From: Medakamo hakoo
Lineage: Eukaryota > Chlorophyta > Trebouxiophyceae > Coccomyxaceae
DNA length: 64,000 nucleotides
Assembly: GCA_026636295.1 (NCBI GenBank)
Contig: CP089463.1
Location: forward strand, 496,001-560,000
Direction of reading: 5' to 3'
Below, in pieces: positions 49,854-60,702 of the stretch. How positions within the stretch are numbered: position 1 is the first letter of the stretch; the number at the start of each line of letters is the position of its first letter. The position numbers and the translations under genes are program-made. The notes below the pieces were generated by a model. It saw only the letters and a program-made list of their open reading frames with translations, was not told the DNA's origin and did no database searches.

Positions 49854-51803
49854 ATGTTGCCGGACCTCGCCGCGGCCCTGCTGTTCGCGTGGGGCTACCT
49901 CCTCGTCCGGCGGACGGTGCCGCACACATCACCCTGCCTGAACCGCGCTGCCGTCGTCCACCAGTCCGTGGTCGTCGTCGTCGACGGCCTGCGCTGGCCC
50001 GACGCGCCGGCCGCCCTCCACCCTGTCACCACGCGCGCGGGTGCGTGGGGGCCGCACCGCCTCCTCGCCCCACCGCCCACGGCCACCCTCCCTGTCATCA
50101 AATCCCTGCTGACGGGTGGGCTCCCCGCATTCGCAGACGTGGGCGCCGGCGTCGTCTTTGCGTCGGCCCGCCCGACGGCCGAAGACACGTGGGTCAGCCG
50201 GGTGCGCGCCTGCGTACCTGGTGGCGTGCGCGTCGTCACGTTTGGCGACGCGGCCTGGGAGAGCCTGGTGGGCGCTGCCGGGCTGGACGCCGGGTCGTGG
50301 AGCATCCCCGCGTTGGACGTGGGGTCGGACGACGACTCGGCCGTGTGGGCCTCGCTCGCGGCCGAGGTGGCGGGCGCGGCGCCGCGCCCGCGCGTCGTGG
50401 TCGCGCACGTCAGCGCGGTCGACCACGCCCAGCACGCGGGCGGGGCCGGGTCTCCCCGTGCCGCGGCCGCCCTGGCCGCCGTCGCGTCCAACCTCACCCG
50501 CCTGGTGGAGGCGCTCACGCGGCCGTCCGCCTGTGCGGCCGCGGCGGCTGGGCGGGACGCGCTCTTGCTCGTCCTGGGCGACCACGGCTGCACCCCCTCG
50601 GGCAACCACGGCGGCGCCAGCCGGGCGGAGCGAGAGACGGGACTCCCCGCGCTGCGCGTGCGGGCGGCGTGCGAGGGTCGGGCGCCCGCCCAACCTGCTC
50701 CACCGCCCACCACCCTCTCCACCGCCGACCTCGCCCCTTCACTCGCCCTCCTCCACGGCGCGCCGCCGCCGTTTTCATCGCTGGGCCGGGTGCAGGCGGG
50801 GCTGTGGGAGCTGTTCGACAACGCTTCTTATGCGGACGCCCTGGCTGCCAACGCGGACCATGCGCGGCGCTACCTGGCGTCCGCGCCCTGGGCGGTCGGC
50901 GCTGCGGAGGAGCCCGCCCTCTCCTCCCGCCTGGAGGGTGCGTCCACCGTCGCAGACACGGAAGCGGCCTTGGATGCTGTTGCAGCTGCGGCAGCCCGGC
51001 ACCACGCCCAGTTTGGACTGGGGCGGATGGGCGTGGGCCTGGCCGGCCTGGTTGGGATGGCGGCGTGGCGGGTGGCGGGCGTGGTGAGGGGTGGTGGGCC
51101 GACCGCCCCGCTGCTCCTCACCGCCGCTCACGCCGCCTGCCTGTTCTCTGTCGGCTGCTTGCAGGCCGAGGGCTGGGTGGTCGCGGGCTTGGCAGCGTGC
51201 CTGGCTGCCTGGGCGGGGAGGCGGAGTCGCCCAGCCGCGGCCGTGGCCTGTGCTGCAACCACCACCTCCGCCCTGGTTTTTTTGCCCCGGGCCAGCCGCA
51301 CGGCGGCCGAAGCCATGCACCAGGCGGCGCTCGCTCGCCCTGCCCACACAGCTGTGCCCTGGGCGCTGGCGGCGGTCCAGGCCGCCGCGGCAGTGGGTGG
51401 TGCGCCAGCCACGACCGCTGCCGCGTTCTCCCTCGCGGCCAACCTCGCCTTTCACACTTCGGGCCACATTGCAGAGGTCGCCGGCCTGCGCGTGGGCCTG
51501 GCGGCCGGCTCGCCGCACGCCCTCGCCGTCGCCGTCATCGCAGCTGACACACTCCTACCCTTCCTCCTCGCGGGCGCCGCAGCGTCCCTGGCCGGCCCGC
51601 GCGTCGCGGCCGCGCACGCGGCTGTCCGCGCGACCACGCTCGCCGCGGCCGCGCTCGCCGCCGCGCTACAGGCCCGCCACATCCTGGCGCCGTCCGTCTT
51701 TGCGCCGCGCTTTGTGTTTGAGCTGGGCTTTTGTGCGAGTGCCGCGCTGGGTGGGGCGGCGGCAGGGAGGAGGCGTGGTAACGCAAAGACAAAACGCGCT
51801 TGA
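49854..51803 (+). CDS. PIGO: GPI ethanolamine-phosphate transferase, PIGO/GPI13-like
   Basis: ER membrane enzyme that adds ethanolamine phosphate to a mannose of the GPI precursor. Single exon, 649 residues; PIGO proteins are usually near 900-1,100, so this one is compact. Residues 1-25 are an N-terminal anchor. The luminal alkaline-phosphatase-like domain has VVVVVDGLRWPDAP (metal Asp), PPTATLPVIKSLLTGGLPAF with the Thr nucleophile, AHVSAVDHAQHAGG, and LVLGDHGCTPSGNHGGASRA (metal Asp/His/His). LPAFADVG and the VDHAxHxGG spacing favour PIGO over PIGG. About eight Ala-rich hydrophobic helices follow from residue 380, fewer than usual. Divergent with the SnoaL-like gene. Confidence 0.85.
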   Translation: MLPDLAAALLFAWGYLLVRRTVPHTSPCLNRAAVVHQSVVVVVDGLRWPDAPAALHPVTTRAGAWGPHRLLAPPPTATLPVIKSLLTGGLPAFADVGAGVVFASARPTAEDTWVSRVRACVPGGVRVVTFGDAAWESLVGAAGLDAGSWSIPALDVGSDDDSAVWASLAAEVAGAAPRPRVVVAHVSAVDHAQHAGGAGSPRAAAALAAVASNLTRLVEALTRPSACAAAAAGRDALLLVLGDHGCTPSGNHGGASRAERETGLPALRVRAACEGRAPAQPAPPPTTLSTADLAPSLALLHGAPPPFSSLGRVQAGLWELFDNASYADALAANADHARRYLASAPWAVGAAEEPALSSRLEGASTVADTEAALDAVAAAAARHHAQFGLGRMGVGLAGLVGMAAWRVAGVVRGGGPTAPLLLTAAHAACLFSVGCLQAEGWVVAGLAACLAAWAGRRSRPAAAVACAATTTSALVFLPRASRTAAEAMHQAALARPAHTAVPWALAAVQAAAAVGGAPATTAAAFSLAANLAFHTSGHIAEVAGLRVGLAAGSPHALAVAVIAADTLLPFLLAGAAASLAGPRVAAAHAAVRATTLAAAALAAALQARHILAPSVFAPRFVFELGFCASAALGGAAAGRRRGNAKTKRA

Positions 51804-51880
51804 AAGAGCCTCAACCACCCACCCCATCCCCCACCCCATCCCACCCACCCCATCCCCCACGACGCACCATCCCTCTCCCT

Positions 51881-53940
51881 TCACGACAGCCCCACCACCC
51901 GCCCGTCCGGCGCCAGGTCAATGTCAAAGAAGCACGGCCGCGTGGGCAGCCCGGGCATGGTCGGCATCTCGCCCACCAGCACCACGAGGAAACCGGCGCC
52001 CGCGGACGCGCGGACCTCGCGGATGGGCAGCACAAAGCCTTCCGGCGCGCCTTTCGCGGCCGCGTCGGCCGAGAAGGAGTACTGCGTCTTCGCCATGCAC
52101 ACGGGCAGGTTGCCCAGCCCCATGTTCTCGTAGGCTGCGATGGCGGCCGACGCGGCCTCGCTGAACTCGACGCTCGCGGCCTTGTACACGTTTTTCGCGA
52201 TGGCTTCGACCTTGGCCTTGATCGGCAGGTCCAGCTCGTACGTGAACCGGAACTTGGAGGCGTCGGCCGACTCTGCGGCGGCGATGACCGCCTGGGCGAG
52301 GTCGACGGCGCCCGCCCCGCCTTTGGCGTGGTGTTCGCACACCACCGCGTCCGCCGCGCCAGCCGCGAGCGCGGCCTCCCGCACCGCGCCCAGTTCGGCC
52401 GGGGTGTCGGTCGCAAACTTGTTGACCGCGACGACGACCGGCACGCCAAAGGCGGCGGTGTTGGCCACGTGGCGAGCCAGGTTGGCCGCGCCCGCCGTGA
52501 CCAGGCCCACGTTTTCTTCGCGGTACGCCGCGTCCAGCGGCCGGCCCGCCACGACGGGCGGCCCGCCGCCGTGCATTTTCAGCGCACGCACGGTCGCGAC
52601 GATGACGACCGCGTCCGGGCGCAGGCCGGACGCCCGGCACTTGATGTTGATGGCTTTCTCCAGCCCAATGTCCGCGCCGAAGCCCGCCTCCGTCACCACA
52701 AAGCCGGTGGGGCCGCCCACGGCTTTCAAGGCGATGCGGTCCGCCAAGACGGACGAGTTGCCGTGCGCGATGTTGGCAAAGGGCCCCGCGTGGACGAGGA
52801 CGGGCGTCGCTTCCAGGGTTTGGTACAGGTTGGGCGCGATGGCGTCGCGCATGAGGACGGCGAGGGCGCCCGCGACGCCCAGGTCGTCGGCCGTGATGGG
52901 CGCGCCCGCCTTGGACCGGGCCAGCACCATCTTGCCCAGGCGGGCCCGCATGTCGGCCAGCGAGTCCGTCAGGGCCAGGACCGCCATGATTTCGGACGCG
53001 ACGCTGATGTCAAAGCCCGTCTCCCGGGATTTGCCCTTTTCAGTCGGGGACTGGCCGACAGTCACCTGGCGCAGGAAGCGGTCGTTGACGTCCAGCACGC
53101 GGCGCCAGGTGATGGTGGCCGGGTCCACGTCCAGGCGCGCAAACGCGCCCTTTTCCGCGTCGGTCAGCACGTCCGGGTCGGTCTTGTCGATGCCCAGCTT
53201 GGCGAGGCGGGACCGCATGATCGGCGCAAAGGTGCGCTTGCCGTCCTTGCCCGGCGGGCACAGGCGGTTGAACAGGGCGGCGTCACTCTGCGTCGCTTCG
53301 TGGAACATGCGCGCGTCCAGCGCGGCCGCGCACAGGTTGGTCGCCGCCGTGATGGCGTGGATGTCGCCCGTGGAGTGCAGATTCAAGAGCTCCATGGGGA
53401 TGACTTGGGCGTACCCGCCGCCGGCCGCGCCGCCCTTGATGCCAAAAGTGGGGCCCTGGGACGGCTGCCGGATGCAGGCGACGACTTTGCGGCCCAGGTG
53501 CGCGCCCAGGGCCTGGCACAGCCCCACCGTCGTCGTGGATTTTCCCTCGCCCAGGGGCGTCGGCGTGATGCCGGCGACGATGACGTACTTGCCATTGGGG
53601 GAGGAGGACCGGGAGTCCAGGACGGAGAGCTTGACCTGTTGTTGTCGTTGACGGGTGGTGGGTGGAGCGGGGTGTGGGTTGGAGCAGGTTGGAGCGTTCC
53701 ACGCAAGCGCGGGTCGCGTTTTTTTTCCCGATCTGTTTGTGTCCTCCCCTTCCTCACCTTGGCCTGGTGCGGGCCGTAAAGGTCCACCTCGTCCGCCGAC
53801 AGGTCCAGCTGGCTCGCAATGGTGCTGATGTGTAAAGGCGTCGCCGCTTGGGCTACATCGATGTCGGCGGGCACGGGAGACAGTAGCGCGCCCGGCGCGA
53901 GCGGGATGCCCGTCTTTGTTGTGGCGGTTGCCGTCGCCAT
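51881..53940 (-). CDS. FTHFS: Formate-tetrahydrofolate ligase
   Basis: ATP-dependent synthesis of 10-formyl-THF for one-carbon metabolism. Two exons, 53758-53940 and 51881-53635, give 645 residues, the monofunctional bacterial/plant size. The N-terminus [20 protein letters not shown] is conserved. The P-loop is [14 protein letters not shown]. Folate/formyl-phosphate region motifs include [39 protein letters not shown] and [13 protein letters not shown]. The C-terminus is [20 protein letters not shown]. No clear transit peptide, so cytosolic location is likely, although plant family members occur in several compartments. An 8-nt T run (53719-53726, plus strand) sits in the intron. Divergent with the TPR gene, 248 bp apart. 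Confidence 0.96.
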
Positions 53941-54188
53941 GATTGGGGAATGATTCGAGCTGGCTGGGTACTATGGAAGTCAAGGCCCAGACTTGTGCGG
54001 AGAGGGGTGCGGAATGGGCGCCCGGATGCGAAGCGAAACGGCGGGCCTCGCAAAAGGGAGAGTTGAGTTTGTGCGAGTTTTCGCGCACGCGCTCCGACGG
54101 AAACGCCGCAGGGCCGGCCTCTGCGCACTTTGCTCAACTCGCGCACTCCGTCCCGGTGAGAACGCCCGCCGGGCCATCACCCCCAACC

Positions 54189-56739
54189 ATGGCCTCCGCC
54201 ACGGCACCGCCGCCGTCTGCACCCCACCCTCCTCCTCCCGCACATGAAGACGACCTGGAATTTCTGTCCGCGGCCACGCTGACCCGGCGTGCAGGCGGCG
54301 CGGGCGCGCCGTCCACCTCCTCCACTTCCACCTCCTCCCGCGCCTTCTACCTGCGCCCGCACGCCGACTGCGCTGCGCTCATCGAGGCAGCCAGCCGGCG
54401 CCTGACCGCCGAACCGGGCAACGTGCGGGCCCGGCTGATCCGGGCGCGCGCGCTGGCGAGCAAAGGTAAGCCGGACCGCATTCGCGCGCCGAGTCGAAAC
54501 GCGCGCGTGCCGTCTTTTTTTTCGTGCGTGCACCCTCGCTCTCGCTTGCGATGCCCGCGCCCACAGCCGGACCAGACACGGCACGGGCCCGGGCCGGCCG
54601 CTGAGCTGTGGGAAGGAAGGAGGGACGCGGGCAGGCACGGAGCGGCCGAAGACCCCGCACCGACCGGGCACACCCCAAACGACAGCCCTCCCACCCTCAC
54701 CTCATCACACCCTCGTCCCACGCCCCCAACAAACGGAAACAGGCGACCACGCCGGCGCCTTGCGCGACTGGTCCGCCGCCGTCAAGCACGATCCCACGAA
54801 TGTCGAAGCCGCGTTCGGAGCGGGCACGGCCCTGGACGCCCTGGGCCGCACGGCCGACGCGATCGCGGCTTTCAGCGCGGTCATCGCCGCCCACCCGGCG
54901 CACGCGCGCGCGCTCTACGCCCGGGGCGCCGCCCACAACCGGGTGGGCGACTTTGAGAAGGCCAATGAAGACTACGCGGCCGCGCTGGCTGCCGACACGG
55001 TGGAAGGGCGGCGGCGCGGCAGCCGCGGCCGGGCGGAACGGAGCGGCGGCGGCCTGACCACCGCGGCCGGGACGGCGTGGAGCCTCGCGTCCCAGCTCGC
55101 GTCAGCCGACCTGGACGACCTGCCGGCGGCAGGCACGACGAAAGGCGGACACACTGGCGCGGCGGCGGCGGCGGCGGTGTCCGTGGTGGCGGACGCCCGG
55201 GCTGTCGCCGCGCCCCGGTCGTCGCCCGCTCCAGGCGAGGAGGGCGAACCGGAGGAGCTGCTGCCGCAGCACCCCCGCCCGCGCTCGCTCTCGCCCGTCG
55301 TCATCGCAAAGGCGACCTTCTCCATCCCGGCCGCCGTCGCCGCCACGGCGGCCCCGCCCCAACCCGCCCTCCCTCCCCCGCCGGACGCCGCGACCGTCGC
55401 GACAGCCGAACGCCACCGCGCCGCCGGCTACCGCGCGCGCAAAGCGGGCGACACGGCGGGCGCCCTGGCGCGCTACACCCGCGCGCTCGCCCTCCACCCC
55501 CGCCTCTTTTCCGCCCTGTTTGACCGCGCGTTCGTCTACCACCAGACCAACGAGCTGGCGGCGTCCATCGCGGACTACACCGCGGCCCTGGCCTGCGCGC
55601 CGCCCGGGGATACCGCCGCCCTGGCGGGCACGTACTACAACCGCGGCATCGCCCGGGACGTCGCGGGCGACCACGCCGGCGCGGTCCAAGACTTTACAGC
55701 CGCGCTGGACGCCTCCCCCGCCGGCGCGCACGCCGCAGACGCCTACCACAACCGCGGCTTTGCGCGCCGGCGCCTGGGCGACGTCGACGGCGCCATTGCG
55801 GACTACACGGCCGCTTTGAAACTCCAGCCCACCCACGTCCGCGCGCTGTTCAACCGCGCGCACGCGGAGGCGCGGCGCGGGGGTGAGGCCAGCCTCGCGG
55901 CCGCGCGGGACGACTACGTTGCCGCCCTGGCCCTGGACCCGGGCAACGCGTCCGCCCACCACAACCTGGGGGCTCTGTACGAGCGCCTGGGCGCGCCGGC
56001 CGACGCGGAACAGGCGTACTCGTCCGCCATCCGGGCTGCGGGCGGGCCCGAAGTGAAGGCCGCGGCCGTGTCCCTGGCCGCGCGGGGGGCGCTGCGCGAC
56101 CGGGACCCCGCCACCCGCGCGGCCGCCCTCGCCGACCTGCGCGCCGCCGCGGCTGCCGACCCGAGCCGGCCCGACCATCACAGGTCGCTGGCGGCCGCCC
56201 TGCGCGCGCGCGGCGCGCACGCCGACGCTGCGGCCGCGCTGACGGCCGCCCTGACCGCCGCGCCGGGCGACGCGGCCACGCTCGCGGCGCGCGGCGCGGC
56301 CCGGCGCCGGGCCGGCGCGTACGCGGAAGCGGCCGAAGACTACAAAGCGGCCCTGGCGGCCGCGGCGGCGTCCTCCTCGCCCGACCCGCCGCCCGTGCGC
56401 TGGAACGTGTGCGCGGCCTTTTGTCTGGCCAAGGCCGGCGACTTTCCTGGCGCAGCGGCGGCGTACGATGCTGCACTGGCCGCCGACCCGACCGACGCGC
56501 ACGCCAAACACAACCGCGCCGTCGTCCTCCAAAAGCTGGGCCGCCCGGCCGAAGCGCTGAAAGACTTGGATGAGGTCTTGGCGGCTCCCAACCTGCCGCC
56601 CGCGGCCGTCGCGGCCGCGCTCTACTCGCGGGGCGCGGCCCTCGACGCTGTCGGCCGCTTTGAAGAAGCGGTGGAATGCTTCACGTCCGCGCTGACGGCT
56701 GACGCCGAAGCGGCCGCAGCGGACGCGGATGGCGGGTGA
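54189..56739 (+). CDS. Tetratricopeptide repeat protein, function unknown
   Basis: Two exons, 54189-54465 and 54743-56739, give 757 residues. An N-terminal Pro/Ser-rich segment with LRPHADCAALIEAASRRLTA is followed by about two TPR units (ALRDWSAAVKHDPTNVEAAF, AAFSAVIAAHPAHARALYAR), a 130-residue disordered linker (residues 190-310), then about ten more TPR units such as RALALHPRLFSALFDRAFVY, YNRGIARDVAGDHAGAVQDF, YHNRGFARRRLGDVDGAIAD and KHNRAVVLQKLGRPAEALKD. Such arrays bind peptide ligands; there is no catalytic domain, membrane helix or clear targeting signal. The AGDxxGAxxDF spacing is similar to algal and ciliary TPR proteins, but no orthologue can be named. Confidence 0.8.
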
Positions 56740-56869
56740 CAGCGCGTGCGCGCCTCGTGAAAATCTGGTAGGGGGGCTCTGCCCGCTGTTGCAAAAAAAA
56801 AAAATTCTTCGCCCCCAAAAACCTCGCCTCCCTCCACCCACCACCCACCCTCTCTCCCCCCCCTCAACT

Positions 56870-59071
56870 TCACGCGGCCGCGGCCGCACTGCTGTTGTTG
56901 GTAGTGGTGCTGACGGCCACGCCGTTGGCGTAGCCGTTGGCGGGCGCGGCGACGCCGTTGGCGGACCCGTTGAGTGCGGTGGGGCCGTCGGGCGGCAGCG
57001 CGCCGGCCGGGTTGCTGCCACCGCCGCCATTCACCCCGCCGTTGACCGGCAGGTCGCGCACGCCCCCGCCCTTCAGCTCCCCGCTGAACGCGCAGACGTG
57101 TAGCCTGTCAAGCCTGTCCACGGCCGTCGTCCAGGCCAGCAGGATGCCCAGGAAGGCGGCGGCCATGAAGGGCAGGGACGTCGCCATCGACCCGGCCGAC
57201 GCGACGAGCAGCACCTGTTGCAGGACCGACCCGGCGGACTTGCCCGTCTGGGCGCCGACCACGTCGATGGCGGCCTTGCCCTTTGTCCGGGACTGTTCGT
57301 CCAGGCCGATGTACACCATTTCCTCGGCGGGCTTGAACATCGAAAACTTGGCGCCCTTGGCGAAGACTTGCAGCAGCGCGCCCATGCCCACCAAGACGGC
57401 CAGCCAGCGGGCGGCGCCCGCCGACAGCGCGGCGCCGGCCACGCCCGCCGCCGGGTGGGCCCACGCGTACACGGCCGACCCCACGAAAAAGGGCAGGCCG
57501 GCCGCCAGCATGAACTTGGGCGTCGCGCCCGCGACGCCGCGCCACTTCCACGCCCGGAACAGGGACGGCGACAGCAGCATGAGGCTGCCCGTCACGATGC
57601 CCGTCCACATGGCGACGTCGCCCATGACGGCCGCGTACGCGGCGGGCGACGGGTGGAGCAGGTGCACCTGCGACTTCCAGGCGATCTCGATGAGGTTGGC
57701 GGACAGGCCTTGGGCCAGGGCCATGACCGCCAGGCACCGGATCTGGGGGGACCGGGCGAGGAAGGTGAAGGCCTGGCGCAGGGACGGGTGGTCGGGCGGG
57801 GGGGGCACGCACGCCGCCGGGTCGACGGCGGCGGCTGGCGGGGCAGGCACGGCGGCCTCGGCGTCGAGCACGACGGCGGCGGCGCCACCCTCCTCGCACG
57901 CGGCTTTCACCGCGGCGCCCGGCACGTCGCCCTCCGTGTCGGGGGGGAAGGCCTTGACGATGTGCGCGTGCAGGGCCAGGGCGGTCAGGCCACACCCCAG
58001 CACGACCGCCATCATGGCCTGGACTTGGGCGACGTCGGAGAGGACGCCGTCCGTCGCCCGGTGAAACATCGACAGGGCTTTCCCGCTCATCGTCTGGCCG
58101 ATGTTGGCGCCGATGCCGAACAGCGGGTAGAGCGCGGGCGCCTCGTCCATGTGCGTGGTCTCGTTGGCCAAGCCCCAGAAGAGCAGGGACAGGACGATGT
58201 CGCCCCACAGCTCGGCTGTGCAGTAGAAGGCGGTGAAGAGCCAGTTGCGGACCATGCCGACCGCGCCCGCCAGGCCGGGCGGGAGCCACGCCAGCGCGGC
58301 CGTCGCCATGCCGCCAAAGTGGATGGCTTCGTGGGACGGGTACAGCAGCGCGAAGCCGGCGTAAAAGGCCAGGAACGACCCCAGCACCGCGTTGAAGAGG
58401 TGGCGGCGGGCCAGGCGCTGGGTCGCGGCCGAGTACGCGACGAGGAAGAGGATGGAGCACGGCCAGACGGCGTAGACGGTCAGGAAGGGGATGACCTGCG
58501 TGCCGCCGCCGGAGGCGGTGATGACGAGCGAGTTGGCGAGCGAGTCCAGGACGGTGTTGTTGAAGGACATGAAAAAAAACCTGTGTGTTGATCGGCGGGT
58601 GGGGGGAGGTGAGGTGTCGAAAGGCCCGAGGCGCGTGCGCGACGCATGCGGAGCGCGAAAAGGGCCTTCCCGTCTCGTGCGCCCCTGCTCCACCCACATA
58701 ACCCGCACCACCCTCCCCGCCCGCCCAACTCACAGCAACACCATGGGCAGGAACTTGCGCGAGCTGAACGGCCCGGCTTTCAGCTTGGCCGCGGTGCGGG
58801 AGGCCTTGGAAAGGGCGCGGCCGAGAATTGACCCGGTGCTGGTCAGCTCGCCCGGCGGCGGCGTGCCCGCGCCAGCGCCGGCAGCCGATGCCACGATGGG
58901 CGCCCGCCGCCTTAAGCCTCGGCCTGCGGGGGCGGCGAGGGCGGGGACCGTGCCGGGCACCGGCGCAGCCGGCCGCAACGGCCGGCCGAGCGGCGGCCGC
59001 GCACGAGTCGGGGCCGCGAGCGCTGCCGCCGGGCGGGCGCGGTGCGCCGCGTGGAGGGTGGTCCCTCCCAT
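56870..59071 (-). CDS. NTT: Plastid ATP/ADP carrier (NTT family)
   Basis: Exchanges ATP and ADP across the plastid inner envelope; the family is shared with Chlamydiae and Rickettsiales. Exon 1 (58734-59071) encodes a 110-residue transit region from ATG 59071 (MGGTTLHAAHRARPAAALAA) ending FSSRKFLPMVL. Exon 2 (56870-58580) continues LFFFMSFNNTVLDSLANSLV. The junction thus rebuilds the first membrane helix KFLPM..LFFFMSFNNTVLDSLANSLV corresponding to KFLPMAFMFFCILFNYTILRDTKDVLV. About 11-12 membrane helices follow, with CTAELWGDIVLSLLFWGLAN and GLDEQSRTKGKAAIDVVGAQ, the conserved substrate-site regions. 682 residues in total. An ATG at 58570 could be mistaken for the start if exon 1 were missed. 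A Gly/Asn-rich tail ends the protein. Confidence 0.94.
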
Positions 59072-59359
59072 GGCGCCACCGGCGCCGCCTGAATTAATCG
59101 CCGCGGGTGACGGAGTGGGGTTGGAACGGTGGAGCGTGGCGGGCGGGGCGCCCTCTCGTTTTATGTGCGCGCCCTCAACTCGAAAACAGTGCTGTGCCGC
59201 GACCTGTCGCTCCGGCCCTGCCTGGGATGATGGGTGGCCGCAACGGGGCCGACGACCGCACACGCGGACTTTGACCAGCAATCCCGGTGACCCTGCCCCT
59301 CTCTAAGCCGTCTACACAAGGAAGAAAAAAAAGGGCAAGAATCCCCCCCCCGCCACCTG

Positions 59360-60276
59360 TCAAAACCCAGCCATCTCATCGGTCACGCCCCGCAACTCGG
59401 CCGCGACGCACCCGGCCGCGTGCTCGGGTTGCAGCTTCCACGCCGTCACGCACACTAAGAACCGGGCCCGCAAGTCTTCGCCCGCCAGAGGGGGTCGTCC
59501 GTGGCCAGCGGGCCCGCTGCTTGCGCCGTCTGCCTTTCTCTGCCTCCGGTCCGCCCTGTCTTCCACCACCCTCTCAACCTCGGCCACCACCGCTTTCTTC
59601 AACGCCAGCTCCGCCGCCAAAGCCGCCGCCACCCGCTGGAAACACCCTGCCAGGGATTGCAGGGACAGGCAGCCAAAGACGGGCACGCCCACCGGGTCGC
59701 CGGGCGCGGGTGGCGTGGACAGGGAGGCCGCTGCTGCCGTCGCGCGGTCGGCCGCGCCCTGCGCAGTCGCCAACGCCGCCCGCAACGCGTCCAGCTGGGC
59801 TGCCGCCCTCGCCCGCAGTTGGGCGGCCGCACCCGTCAGCAGGGCCGGGCCCATGTCGGCCAGGACGCCCAGGGGCAGGGAGGGGAGGGAACTGTTGATT
59901 GGGGGGGGGGGTTGAGGGTGAGTTTGCAGAGCTAGAAAGAGGCGGACGGACGGGCCCCGCGCACTTCAGCCAGCTCCTCCTTCCCTCCACATAAACTCAC
60001 TCTTCCTGCATGGACGCATTGCCCACGCCCGCGGCGGCGAGGCCGCCTTCCCGGACGGCGGTCTGTTGTTGTTTGAGGGGTGAACGGCAGCGTGAGAAGA
60101 ACAGGCGGCGAGGTTGGCCGCCGTAAAATGTTTCCGCGACCCACACCACCCACACGCACCTCCCAATCCTTCACCGCCCGGTTGGCCTCGTTTAGGGCGA
60201 CCCGCACCCGGCCCTGCCAGAGGGCGCGCCAGGTGCGGACGGCGTGGGCCGACGGTGGTTGCTGTTGTTGCGCCAT
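59360..60276 (-). CDS. Unknown 236-residue Ala-rich helical protein
   Basis: Three exons, 60160-60276, 60001-60062 and 59360-59891, join in frame with GTGCGT and GTGAGT donors. ATG 60276 opens MAQQQQPPSAHAVRTWRALW, followed by QGRVRVALNEANRAVKDWET. The rest is a predicted all-helical protein: LADMGPALLTGAAAQLRARA, VPVFGCLSLQSLAGCFQRVA, AELALKKAVVAEVERVVEDR and LVCVTAWKLQPEHAAGCVAA. The heptad-like Leu/Ala spacing suggests a coiled coil or four-helix bundle. No family recognised with confidence; a distant similarity to small ribosome-maturation/coiled-coil proteins of the AIRIM type was considered and not adopted. Divergent with PRP22 over 426 bp. Confidence 0.65.
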
Positions 60277-60702
60277 TCGTTTTTTTCGTCGTTGCTTGTT
60301 TTTACTAGAACCACGCAAAAGCGCACGACGGACAAACCGCTCCCTTGTTTTTCAAGAGACCGGCATGGGAGATGGAATGACGTGTGCGTCGCTGGGATGG
60401 AGAGGAAGGGAATGCGCGTTGCACGGACGCCCTTGATTTGTAGGAAACGGAAGAGTGAGACTGGCCAGCCCCGACGTTTCCTCACTCTTTCCTCGCCGCC
60501 GCCGACGGGCGCGAGCGCGCTTTCTCGCGCGGCACTGAGCACACACACGCACAACCCGCACACACGCCACCCGCGCACCCGCCCGCGCACGGCGTCCACG
60601 CACCCGCAGCGTGAGGCACGGACGCGAGCGAGTGCGGCGGCCACCGTGTGCCAGGAGTGAATCGGAGACGCGAGCGCGACGCGAAAACACGCACCCGCAA
60701 CC
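60277..60702. promoter_or_regulatory. Divergent region upstream of PRP22
   Basis: 426 bp between the divergent ATGs of the 236-residue protein gene and PRP22. Less GC-rich than coding sequence, with a T run near 60289 and a CA-rich stretch near 60540-60575. No known element or RNA gene seen. Confidence 0.5.

Noticed and set aside
51817-51863. CCACCCCATC-like imperfect repeats between PIGO and FTHFS
   Set aside because: Short pyrimidine-rich low-complexity spacer at convergent gene ends; no sign of function beyond 3' UTR.
58480-58570. ATG at 58570 as start of the ATP/ADP carrier
   Set aside because: It would remove the first membrane helix; the upstream exon 58734-59071 joins in frame and restores KFLPM...FFF and a transit peptide.
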